This document shows positions 8,735-16,168 of a stretch of DNA of 64,000 nt, piece after piece. Location of the stretch: positions 1,370,364 through 1,434,363 of the forward strand of contig NZ_CP098747.1 in NCBI RefSeq assembly GCF_023746535.1, written 5' to 3'. Each line of letters starts with the position of its first letter. The stretch's first letter is position 1. The DNA comes from Sneathiella marina. GTDB lineage: Bacteria > Pseudomonadota > Alphaproteobacteria > Sneathiellales > Sneathiellaceae. The position numbers and the translations under genes are program-made. The notes beneath the pieces are model-generated. The model made no database searches. It was given only the letters and a program-made list of their open reading frames with translations, and was not told the origin of the DNA.

Positions 8735-8805
8735 GGACAATTTACATTGTTCCAATATTGTCATAAAATTGTCTCCGTCAATTTCAATATTGTCACAGTG
8801 ACAAT
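8735..8805. promoter_or_regulatory. repeat-rich operator between lysE-type exporter and MocR regulator
   Basis: The shared intergenic region carries several copies of ATTGTC(A) or its complement: GACAAT at 8736-8741, ATTGTCA at 8757-8763, ATTGTC at 8768-8773, and a perfect inverted repeat ATTGTCAC-A-GTGACAAT at 8789-8805. The three direct copies begin 11 and 21 bases apart, close to one and two helical turns. MocR-type regulators are known to bind direct and inverted repeats in divergent promoters, so this is the likely binding region; the binding itself is inferred. Confidence 0.65.
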
Positions 8806-8817
8806 TTAAAGGTCCCA

Positions 8818-10203
8818 ATGCGTAAATTTGAAGAAATCACCGAAAGAATTATCGGTATGATACAGCAGGGTGAACTGAAGGCGGGTGAAAGACTGCCCAG
8901 CCATCGCGACCTGGCCTATGATTATAACTGCAGTGTCGGTACCGCCAGCCGTGCCTACGGAGAATTGGAGCGGCGCGGATATACCTACGGCAAAGTCGGG
9001 CAGGGCACATTTATCTATGGTACCGAAGCGGATGATGCCGCCATAGGCCGCGGGGCATTTTTCCCCAAGGATAGTTGGGTGAGCGGGGAAAGCCAACTGG
9101 TGAACCTGTCCCAGAATAACTATTACCATAAGGATACGGATGCCCGTATGCGCGATGCCTTTCTACAGCTGTCGACGGAAAACAAGCCGAGCCGGTACCT
9201 GGAATATTTCGATAGCCGGGGGCGCCCGCAGGATCGCGGCGTCGCGGCAAACTGGATTTCGGAGCAGATAGAACAGGTTGACCCGGAAAATATTATTATC
9301 ACCCAGGGCGCCCAGCCCGGCCTGTATGTTGCCATGGCTGCGCTGGCCAATCCGGGAGATATGGTGGCGACCGAGGCGTTCGGCTATCCGGGGATAAGGG
9401 CCGCAGCCCATGAACTTGATTTGCGGCTGGCCCCCGTGGCCATGGATCAGGATGGTCTTATCCCGGAAGAGTTTGAGGCCATATGCCGGCGCAGCTCGGT
9501 CAAGCTGCTGGTGACCATGCCGACCGGGCATAATCCGACCGGGACAACACAACCCCTTGAACGCCGGCAGAAAATCCTTGAAATTGCCCGCACCCATAAT
9601 GTTCTGATTGTTGAGGACGCGGTTTATGCGCCGCTTCAGGGGGCGTCGCCGCCGGCCTATATAGACCTTGATCCGGACCGGGCGCTATATCTCACCAGCT
9701 TGTCCAAGGTTTTCAGCCCCGGATTGCGGGTTGGATATATGGTCGCGCCAACCAATCTTGTGCCGCGCCTGGCAACGAAGTTGACGGCGATTAGCTGGAT
9801 GACGTCCGCCATCACCTTGGATATGGCCAATTTTTTCCTGCAAAGAGGCATTGTCGATATCCAGGCGGAGAATTTGATCGAGATTTGCCATCACCGGGAA
9901 CTGCAGGCCATGGAAATACTGTATCCATGGATCAAGCATTTGGGGGGCGGGGAGTATTCGTCGCTGGCGCATTTATGGATTGAGTTGCCGCCTGAGCAAA
10001 ATATGACGGAATTTGTTGCCGCCGCCCGGCGCGAACATATCGTTATCATTGCAGGAGATAGCTTTGCCATGTCGAAATCCGTCCCCGTCAACCATATCCG
10101 GGTCTGCCTGATGTCGGAACCGGATGACAAGCGCCTGGAGCGGGCATTGACACGTCTGGCCGCCTTGCTGGCGCAACCGACGTCACCGGTTATGGTCACC
10201 TGA
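8818..10203 (+). CDS. MocR-type transcriptional regulator (GntR winged helix fused to aminotransferase fold)
   Basis: A 461-residue regulator. Residues 1-70 form a GntR winged helix, with AGERLPSHRDLAYDYNCSVG and the wing RRGYTYGKVGQGTFI. The rest is a fold-type-I aminotransferase domain with TMPTGHNPTG, VEDAVYAPL and the PLP lysine in LTSLSKVFSPGLRVGY. MocR proteins use PLP or an amino acid adduct as effector. It is divergent from a LysE-family exporter, so it probably activates or represses export of an amino acid or amine. The start at 8818 places the ATG 12 bases after a perfect inverted repeat, so autoregulation is likely. Confidence 0.9.
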   Translation: MRKFEEITERIIGMIQQGELKAGERLPSHRDLAYDYNCSVGTASRAYGELERRGYTYGKVGQGTFIYGTEADDAAIGRGAFFPKDSWVSGESQLVNLSQNNYYHKDTDARMRDAFLQLSTENKPSRYLEYFDSRGRPQDRGVAANWISEQIEQVDPENIIITQGAQPGLYVAMAALANPGDMVATEAFGYPGIRAAAHELDLRLAPVAMDQDGLIPEEFEAICRRSSVKLLVTMPTGHNPTGTTQPLERRQKILEIARTHNVLIVEDAVYAPLQGASPPAYIDLDPDRALYLTSLSKVFSPGLRVGYMVAPTNLVPRLATKLTAISWMTSAITLDMANFFLQRGIVDIQAENLIEICHHRELQAMEILYPWIKHLGGGEYSSLAHLWIELPPEQNMTEFVAAARREHIVIIAGDSFAMSKSVPVNHIRVCLMSEPDDKRLERALTRLAALLAQPTSPVMVT

Positions 10204-10213
10204 TATCGGCACG

Positions 10214-10618
10214 CTAGTCGGTTTCGGGGCGGGGTTTGCTGGGACGGGTCAGGACAAATCCGGCCCCGAACCCCATCAGGGCGAGCATGGCGACAAGCCC
10301 ATACCAGGGGGTGCTGGAAAAGGTGATGACCAATATGGCGCTAACCGCCATGGTGCCAACAGCAACAAATTTTGCCCGCGGCGGAATGACGCCATGTTTC
10401 GACCAGTCCTGAAGCGGGGGGCCAAAAATCTTGTGGTTGTAAAGCCAGTCATGGAATCGCTCGGAGCTTTGCGAGAAAGCCCATAGGGAAATCAGCAAAA
10501 ACGGGGTCGTCGGCAAAACAGGCAGAAAAATCCCGACGGCGCCAACGGCAACAAAAAACCAGCCGATGAGAAGGAGGAGTATCTTCTTGCTTGGTTGCAT
10601 CATCGAGTTTGTTGCCAT
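10214..10618 (-). CDS. YbaN/DUF454 family membrane protein
   Basis: A protein of about 134 residues with three or four membrane segments. LLLLIGWFFVAVGAVGIFLP followed by VLPTTPFLLISLWAF and the soluble RFHDWLYNHKIFGP segment is the DUF454 (YbaN) signature. Function is unknown; E. coli YbaN is an inner-membrane protein. I chose the ATG at 10618 (MATNSMMQ). A TTG at 10633 and ATGs at 10603 and 10600 are alternatives, none with a strong ribosome site. It converges on the MocR gene, ending 10 bases from its stop. Confidence 0.8.
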   Translation of the reverse strand: MATNSMMQPSKKILLLLIGWFFVAVGAVGIFLPVLPTTPFLLISLWAFSQSSERFHDWLYNHKIFGPPLQDWSKHGVIPPRAKFVAVGTMAVSAILVITFSSTPWYGLVAMLALMGFGAGFVLTRPSKPRPETD

Positions 10619-10714
10619 TAAGTCGAGAATCAAGATTAAAAATGCCCGGAGAATAATCCGGCTGATGAAGGATATACCTTAAACAATGAAGACATGCTGA
10701 AAAAAACCGAATTT

Positions 10715-10743
10715 TTGTCTTTCAAAGCTTTTCCCTGTATATT
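10715..10743 (+). promoter_or_regulatory. possible sigma-70-type promoter for the liv-type operon
   Basis: TTGTCT (10715-10720) and TATATT (10738-10743) are separated by 17 bases, near the consensus spacing and sequence. It points toward the binding-protein gene 330 bases downstream. The match is by eye and alphaproteobacterial promoters are variable, so this is tentative. Confidence 0.3.
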
Positions 10744-11060
10744 TGAAGCCGGATCCCCTGTTTCAATATGGGGCCCCAGCGCTCGATTATTCTCGGGGTG
10801 CATTGTAAGTATCTAATATAGTTGAATCTTTTGCCTATTTTTTAGGCAGGCCACCACAGATCAACATATTTGGCCCTTCTTGGGAATAAAATACGAAATT
10901 TCACTCCTTATTCGCAATATTTCATTTGATTTCAAGGTTGTTCTGGGCTTTCATGACCACTGCAAGAACGCATCTAAGCGCCTTCACTGCAACATTGTCG
11001 GGATCTAACCAAGTAAGAATAAAGAACCGGGCATACATTGGGACGTCATTAATTTCCTTA

Positions 11061-11067
11061 AGGGAGG
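11061..11067 (+). promoter_or_regulatory. ribosome binding site that fixes a TTG start
   Basis: AGGGAGG lies 5 bases before TTG at 11073. This strong site, together with the signal peptide that begins exactly there, decides the start of the ABC binding protein against the longer in-frame ATG-type options upstream. Confidence 0.7.
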
Positions 11068-11072
11068 AAAAA

Positions 11073-12317
11073 TTGAAAATTAAATCCATTATATTGGCCA
11101 GTGCCGTTGTTTCGGCAATCTCGGCTTTCAGCGCGCAGGCAGCTGATACTATCAAGATTGCGTTTATTGATCCGCTTTCCGGGCCATTTGCCGCAACAGG
11201 AACCAATGGCTTGAGAGAATTCGAATTCGCCGCCGACACACTCGTCAATGCCAAAGGTGGTGTGCTGGGTGGCCAGCAATTCGTTATTGTGCCGTTTGAC
11301 AACAAAATCAGCCCCAAAGAAAGCCTTGTTCAGCTGAAACGGGCAATTGGTGAAGGCATCCAGTATATCGCGCAAGGAAACAGCTCCGGTGTTGCGAACG
11401 CGCTGACAGATGCCATCAAAAAGCACAACAAGCGGAACCCGGATAAACCGGTTCTTTTCCTGAACTATTCTGCTGTTGATCCGGCGCTTACAAACGCTAA
11501 ATGTAACTTCTGGCATTTCCGCTTTGACGCCAATGCGGATATCAAGATGAACGCGCTGACGGACGTAATCGCCCAGGAAGACGGGATCAAGAAGATCTAT
11601 CTGATTGGCCAGGATTACTCCTTCGGTAAAGCGGTTGCAGCTGCGGCGGTCAAGTTCCTGGGTGAGAAACGCCCTGATATCGAAATTGTCGGGAACGAGC
11701 TTCACCCGATCGGAAAAGTGAAAGATTTCACACCTTACGCAACAAAAATCCGGGCTTCTGGTGCGGATGCGGTTATCACGGGTAACTGGGGTGCGGACAT
11801 GGTTGGTCTGGGTAAAGCCATCGGCGATACCGGTCTGGACGTTCCGATTTACACTTACTATGCGGCTAAAAATGGTATCACGAAAACCATTGGCGCTTCG
11901 GGTAAGAATAAAATCCGTCTTGTTCACGAAGGAAATGACAACCCTCCTTTGAATGAAGAAATCACGGCTTACTACACCGGCTTTAAAGCCAAATATCCTG
12001 ACATGGATATCACTCAGTACCGGATCGCCAATACAGTTGGCATGCTGGCTGATGCGATGGAAAAAGCCGGCTCGTCAGATCCGGTTGCTGTTGCCAAAGC
12101 TCTTGAGGGCATGGAATTCAAAACGCTGAACGGTGACATACTGACCATGCGGGCTGAAGACCATCAGGCAATCCAGCCAATCCGGATTTCTGTTCATACT
12201 GACGAAAACGTCACGTTTGATGCAGATAACTCAGGGTTCGGCCTGGTAACTGAATCAACAGTTACAGCGGCTGATTCTGCATTGCCGTCCACTTGTAAAA
12301 TGGACCGCCCTAGCTAA
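11073..12317 (+). CDS. livK: branched-chain amino acid-type ABC transporter substrate-binding protein
   Basis: A periplasmic type I binding protein of about 414 residues. It begins at TTG with a signal peptide (MKIKSIILASAVV, cleaved after AQA near residue 23) and continues TIKIAFIDPLSGPFAATG, the standard LivJ/LivK opening. YLIGQDYSFGKAVA and TGNWGADMVGLGKA are the usual hinge and pocket segments. It delivers ligand to the LivH/LivM/LivG/LivF proteins encoded directly downstream. Family members bind branched-chain amino acids, urea, amides or aromatic acids. The adjacent indolepyruvate-type oxidoreductase hints at an amino acid or 2-oxoacid, which is inference. A strong hairpin separates it from livH and could raise its relative expression. 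Confidence 0.9.
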   Translation: MKIKSIILASAVVSAISAFSAQAADTIKIAFIDPLSGPFAATGTNGLREFEFAADTLVNAKGGVLGGQQFVIVPFDNKISPKESLVQLKRAIGEGIQYIAQGNSSGVANALTDAIKKHNKRNPDKPVLFLNYSAVDPALTNAKCNFWHFRFDANADIKMNALTDVIAQEDGIKKIYLIGQDYSFGKAVAAAAVKFLGEKRPDIEIVGNELHPIGKVKDFTPYATKIRASGADAVITGNWGADMVGLGKAIGDTGLDVPIYTYYAAKNGITKTIGASGKNKIRLVHEGNDNPPLNEEITAYYTGFKAKYPDMDITQYRIANTVGMLADAMEKAGSSDPVAVAKALEGMEFKTLNGDILTMRAEDHQAIQPIRISVHTDENVTFDADNSGFGLVTESTVTAADSALPSTCKMDRPS

Positions 12318-12342
12318 CAGGCGCGTTTTTCAAGTTTGATCG

Positions 12343-12370
12343 TACTGGCCGGAGAAATCCGGCCAGTATT
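12343..12370 (+). terminator. intercistronic hairpin between livK and livH
   Basis: Perfect 11-base arms TACTGGCCGGA (12343-12353) and TCCGGCCAGTA (12358-12368) enclose a GAAA tetraloop. Only a short T-run (TTTCTC) follows, so it is probably a partial terminator or an mRNA-stabilising structure rather than a full stop. Such elements commonly let binding protein be made in excess of the membrane components. Confidence 0.7.
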
Positions 12371-12428
12371 TCTCAGTCAGGCGTAAGACCTGGTTTCTAA
12401 GAATATGTGTAATTAAGAGATTCAACCG

Positions 12429-13379
12429 ATGTTTGAATTGATCTTCTTTTCCCTGCTAAACGGGATTGTCACCGGACTGCTGCTATTTATGCTGGCAAGT
12501 GGTCTGACCCTAATTTTTTCCATGATGGGCGTCTTGAATTTTGCGCATGCCAGCTTTTATATGCTCGGCGCGTATCTGGCCTATACAATTAGTATTTATA
12601 TGGGGTTTTGGGTGGGCCTCATTGTCGCTCCGATCCTGGTCGGCCTTATTGGCGCGGTCGTTGAGCGATATGGTCTTCGCTATGTCCATCGATGGGGACA
12701 TGTGGCAGAACTTATTTTTACCTTTGGTCTCGCCTTTCTTATCGAAGAAGTGGTGCAGTTCATTTGGGGCAAGGATACGAAAGCATATCTTGAGCCTGAA
12801 GTTCTGCAGTTCCCGCTCTTTACATTCTTCGGCCAGAATTTTCCGGCGTACAAAGCCTTCATGTTGCTGATCTCCATTGCAATCTTCGTCATGCTGCTGT
12901 TGATCCTGACCAAATCCCGGGTCGGGTTGATCATTCAGGCGGCCATTCACAAACCAAACATGACCGCCATGCTCGGCCATAATGTCCCGTTGGTTTTCAT
13001 GGGTGTGTTTGGCGTTGGTTGCGCGCTGGCCGGTGTTGCCGGTGTGATCGCCGGGCCGGCGCTGGGAACATTCCCGGGAATGGCCGTTGTCCTTGGCAGT
13101 ATTGTTTTCGTGATTGTGGTGATAGGCGGTCTTGGATCCCTGACCGGCGCCTTCGTTGCCTCCTTGATAATCGGCTTGTTGCAGACATTTGCAATTGCCC
13201 TTGATTATTCGGTGAACGATCTTTTGACGGCCCTGAATATTTCCTTTGATGCGGACAGTGCGCTGCGTGATTTATGGTCTCTCTCTTTACCGCAGGTCGC
13301 TCCTATCTTGCCGTATCTTCTCCTGGTCCTGGTCCTGATTTTCCGACCGACCGGCTTGTTTGGGAACCGTGAGACATGA
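12429..13379 (+). CDS. livH: ABC transporter permease, LivH type
   Basis: A 316-residue inner-membrane permease with about eight membrane segments. The opening LLNGIVTGLLLFMLASGLTL and MMGVLNFAHASFYMLGAYL are the classic LivH motifs, and FVIVVIGGLGSLTGAFVASL near residue 230 is the conserved cytoplasmic EAA-like loop. It forms the heterodimeric channel with the next gene product. Its stop overlaps the start of livM by four bases (ATGA), showing translational coupling. Confidence 0.93.
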   Translation: MFELIFFSLLNGIVTGLLLFMLASGLTLIFSMMGVLNFAHASFYMLGAYLAYTISIYMGFWVGLIVAPILVGLIGAVVERYGLRYVHRWGHVAELIFTFGLAFLIEEVVQFIWGKDTKAYLEPEVLQFPLFTFFGQNFPAYKAFMLLISIAIFVMLLLILTKSRVGLIIQAAIHKPNMTAMLGHNVPLVFMGVFGVGCALAGVAGVIAGPALGTFPGMAVVLGSIVFVIVVIGGLGSLTGAFVASLIIGLLQTFAIALDYSVNDLLTALNISFDADSALRDLWSLSLPQVAPILPYLLLVLVLIFRPTGLFGNRET

Positions 13380-14674
13380 GTGAAATTGCAAAAACAGCAA
13401 CTGCTGAGAATTCAGTGCCTTTCGTCAAACGTTACGGTGTCTGGATCGGGTTTTTCATCATGCTCATGGTGATGCCGTACATTTTCTCATCAAATGTCGG
13501 TTTATATACCATGAACCTGATGGGTATTTTTATCATCTTTGCCCTGTCCTATAATATGCTGCTGGGGCAAGGCGGAATGCTGTCTTTCGGTCATGCGGTG
13601 TATTTTGGTCTTGGCGGGTTTATGTCCGTGCATTTCATGAACTACATTGAGGATGGTTCGTTTATCTTTCCCATGTGGCTGTTGCCGATTTTCGGCGGCC
13701 TAATCGGGTTGGTCTTCGCCATTATCATCGGCAGCTTTTCAACCCGCAAAGCCGGAACCGTTTTCGCCATGATATCGCTGGGTGTCGGTGAGCTTATGGC
13801 GGCCAGTTCCCTGATCTTCGTCGCCTTCTTTGGCGGTGAGGAAGGGGTGAGCGGCGACCGGACAATGGGACCGCCCTTATTCGGGTTTGACTTTGCCCAG
13901 GACGTACAGGTCTATTACCTGATTGCGGCATGGGTGTTTGTGACTGTCGGGTTGATGTACCTGTTTTCCCGCACACCGGCCGGTCGCATGGCGAACGCGG
14001 TTCGCGACAATGCGGAGCGGGCGGAGTTTGTCGGCTACAGTCAACGTAAAGTGCGCTTTGTGTCCTTCTGTGTTTCCGGTTTCTTCGCCGGGATTGCAGG
14101 TGGTTTATTCGCCATCAACTTTGAAATCGTCACCGAAGAAAATCTCAATGCCCTGACCTCTGGCGTGGTGTTGTTGATGGCATTTATCGGCGGTGTCGGC
14201 TTCTTTGTCGGGCCGATCATCGGCGCGGTTGTCTTCACTTTGCTGCAGAGTATCCTGAGTAACTATACGGATATCTGGCAGCTTTATGTGGGTGTGCTGT
14301 TTGTGCTGACCGTGATGTATGCGCCGCATGGATTGACCGGCATCATGATGATGCATACGCCGGCGTATAGAATGAAGCGGATGGGGAGCTTGCTGGTCCC
14401 TTATTTGCGAATTGGCATCCCGACAATTTCATTTTTGGCCGGGGTGGCCGGTTTTCTGGAAATGATCCACCATGTCAGAAGCGCCCCTGTCGACGAGACC
14501 TTAATGAGCCTCGTCGGTATTGAGTTTGATACCCATTCGGTTATGCCCTGGGTGGTCATTGCAATTCTTGCTGTTGTTGGGGGCTATTTGGCGAAGACGC
14601 AGGTTGGACAATTTAGGGAAGCTTGGGAAACAGCGAATAATCCTGATGCGAAAAGTGAAGGAGCCTCCTCATGA
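13376..14674 (+). CDS. livM: ABC transporter permease, LivM type, with C-terminal extension
   Basis: A 432-residue inner-membrane permease. NLMGIFIIFALSYNMLLGQG and MLSFGHAVYFGLGGF are LivM motifs, and LMAFIGGVGFFVGPIIGA is the EAA-like coupling loop (about residues 262-280). The usual family core ends near APHGLTGIM (about residue 320). This protein continues about 110 residues further with two more hydrophobic stretches (about 343-365 and 382-402), which is unusual for LivM. The gene overlaps livH and livG by four bases each. It should pair with LivH and contact the LivG/LivF ATPases. Confidence 0.92.
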   Translation: MSEIAKTATAENSVPFVKRYGVWIGFFIMLMVMPYIFSSNVGLYTMNLMGIFIIFALSYNMLLGQGGMLSFGHAVYFGLGGFMSVHFMNYIEDGSFIFPMWLLPIFGGLIGLVFAIIIGSFSTRKAGTVFAMISLGVGELMAASSLIFVAFFGGEEGVSGDRTMGPPLFGFDFAQDVQVYYLIAAWVFVTVGLMYLFSRTPAGRMANAVRDNAERAEFVGYSQRKVRFVSFCVSGFFAGIAGGLFAINFEIVTEENLNALTSGVVLLMAFIGGVGFFVGPIIGAVVFTLLQSILSNYTDIWQLYVGVLFVLTVMYAPHGLTGIMMMHTPAYRMKRMGSLLVPYLRIGIPTISFLAGVAGFLEMIHHVRSAPVDETLMSLVGIEFDTHSVMPWVVIAILAVVGGYLAKTQVGQFREAWETANNPDAKSEGASS

Positions 14675-15423
14675 GTGCAGCAATTGAGCTTCGGGATCTG
14701 CGCAAGAGCTTCGGGCCGACGGAGATTATCCGCGGCGTGGATCTGCAAATCGAAAAAGGCGAGCGTCACGCGATTATCGGTCCCAATGGTGCCGGAAAAT
14801 CAACGCTGTTTCACCTGATCAGCGGCCGCTATAACCTCAGCGGAGGGGCGGTCCATCTGCATGGGGAAGATATCAGCAATCTGCCACCTTATGAGATCTA
14901 CCGTAAGGGCCTTTCCCGGAGTTTCCAGGTCACGAATATCTTTCCCAATATGAGCGTGTTTGAAAATGTTCGCTGTGGATTGATGTGGGCAAAGGATTAC
15001 AAATACTCGTTCTGGCATCTGGTCGACCGGGAGCATGACCTTAACCGGAAAACCGCACAGGTTATCGAGGAAATTGGCCTCACCTCCCGCCAGCATATAC
15101 CGGCGGGTGTTCTGACTTATGCGGAGCAGCGGGCGCTGGAAATCGGCATTTCCGCAGCTGGCGGCGCTGATGTCATCATGCTGGACGAACCAACGGCCGG
15201 CATGAGCCATTCGGAAACAGATCAGGCAATTGAATTGATCCGCAAAATTACGGACGGTAAAACCTTGGTGATGGTGGAACATGACATGGGCGTTGTGTTT
15301 GATGTGGCGGATCGTATTTCCGTGCTGGTATATGGCGAAATCATCGCCTGTGATACACCGGAGAACATAAGGAATAGTAAAGCTGTGCAGGAAGCTTATC
15401 TTGGCGCGGAGGCAGAAGACTGA
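14671..15423 (+). CDS. livG: ABC transporter ATP-binding protein, LivG type
   Basis: A 250-residue cytoplasmic ATPase. Walker A is intact as GPNGAGKST (about residues 37-45), Walker B is VIMLDEPTAG, and the switch histidine is in MVEHDMGVVF. The signature motif reads LTYAEQR, where the LSGGQ-like glycine expected at position four (LAYGQQ in E. coli LivG) is alanine. ATP sandwiches form between one subunit's Walker A and the other's signature, so this change falls in the same composite site as the altered Walker A of LivF. Overlaps livM by four bases and livF by one. Confidence 0.92.
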   Translation: MSAAIELRDLRKSFGPTEIIRGVDLQIEKGERHAIIGPNGAGKSTLFHLISGRYNLSGGAVHLHGEDISNLPPYEIYRKGLSRSFQVTNIFPNMSVFENVRCGLMWAKDYKYSFWHLVDREHDLNRKTAQVIEEIGLTSRQHIPAGVLTYAEQRALEIGISAAGGADVIMLDEPTAGMSHSETDQAIELIRKITDGKTLVMVEHDMGVVFDVADRISVLVYGEIIACDTPENIRNSKAVQEAYLGAEAED

Positions 15424-16118
15424 TGCTTGAAGTACTTGATTTACATGCATTTTACGGTAAAAGCCATATTCTGCAAGGCGTGAATTTTACGGTTGGTGAA
15501 GGGGAGATTGTCTCCTTGCTGGGCCGAAATGGCGTGGGCCGGTCGACGACGATTAAATCGATCATGGGAGAAGTCCCGCCCCATGGCTCCATTAAATACA
15601 AGGGGGAGGAAATCGCCGGCCTGAAGGAACATGAGATCGCCCATCGCGGTCTTGGATATGTACCGGAAAACCGCGATGTCTTTCCCGGCATGACCGTGCG
15701 TCAGAATCTTCTGATGGGTGTCAAGGACATGAAAAAACAGGGCCGCTGGGCCATGGAAGACATGTTCAAGATGTTCCCGAACCTGCGGGAGCGGGCCGAT
15801 GTGGATGCGGGTGTTCTGTCCGGCGGTGAGCAGCAGATGCTGACCATGTGCCGCACCTTGATGGGAGATCCGGATCTGGTGATGATTGACGAGCCGACCG
15901 AAGGACTGGCGCCGAAAATTGTTGCGCAAGTGGGGGATCTGTTGGCCGAAATTGCCAATCGCGGTGTCTCTATTCTTCTCGTCGAGCAGAAGCTGGCAAT
16001 CGCCATGCGTATTTCCCATCGTTTATATGTGATGGGGCATGGCCATATGGTATATGAAGGAACGCCCGACGAGTTGAAAGCCAACGACCAGGTCCGCAAG
16101 GAATGGCTGGAAGTATAG
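15423..16118 (+). CDS. livF: ABC transporter ATP-binding protein, LivF type, with Arg in Walker A
   Basis: A 231-residue cytoplasmic ATPase. The signature LSGGEQQM and Walker B LVMIDEPTEG are canonical. Walker A reads GRNGVGRSTT: the nearly invariant phosphate-binding lysine is arginine (codon CGG at about 15540-15542). The switch position is Gln (VEQK), as is common in LivF proteins. This suggests that its own ATP site is weakened while the site using LivG Walker A and LivF signature is normal. The gene ends the liv run, 50 bases before the oxidoreductase gene. I recall, but cannot check, that some HAAT LivF proteins share this Arg. Confidence 0.92.
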   Translation: MLEVLDLHAFYGKSHILQGVNFTVGEGEIVSLLGRNGVGRSTTIKSIMGEVPPHGSIKYKGEEIAGLKEHEIAHRGLGYVPENRDVFPGMTVRQNLLMGVKDMKKQGRWAMEDMFKMFPNLRERADVDAGVLSGGEQQMLTMCRTLMGDPDLVMIDEPTEGLAPKIVAQVGDLLAEIANRGVSILLVEQKLAIAMRISHRLYVMGHGHMVYEGTPDELKANDQVRKEWLEV

Positions 16119-16168
16119 AGAGGTCACTCTTTAGGTAATCGCTGTATCCCGGGGCGCGGGAGTTCAAA

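Larger units (their letters stand above)
10634..11072. other. 439-base intergenic region upstream of the liv-type transporter
   Basis: No convincing gene. The reading frame of the binding protein stays open back to 10926, but the signal peptide and ribosome site place its start at 11073. The region holds a possible sigma-70 promoter at 10715-10743 and, between it and the start, A/T-rich sequence that would form a leader of about 320 bases. GGATCCCC and GGGGCCCC around 10752-10778 could pair weakly. No recognised riboswitch was seen. Confidence 0.5.
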
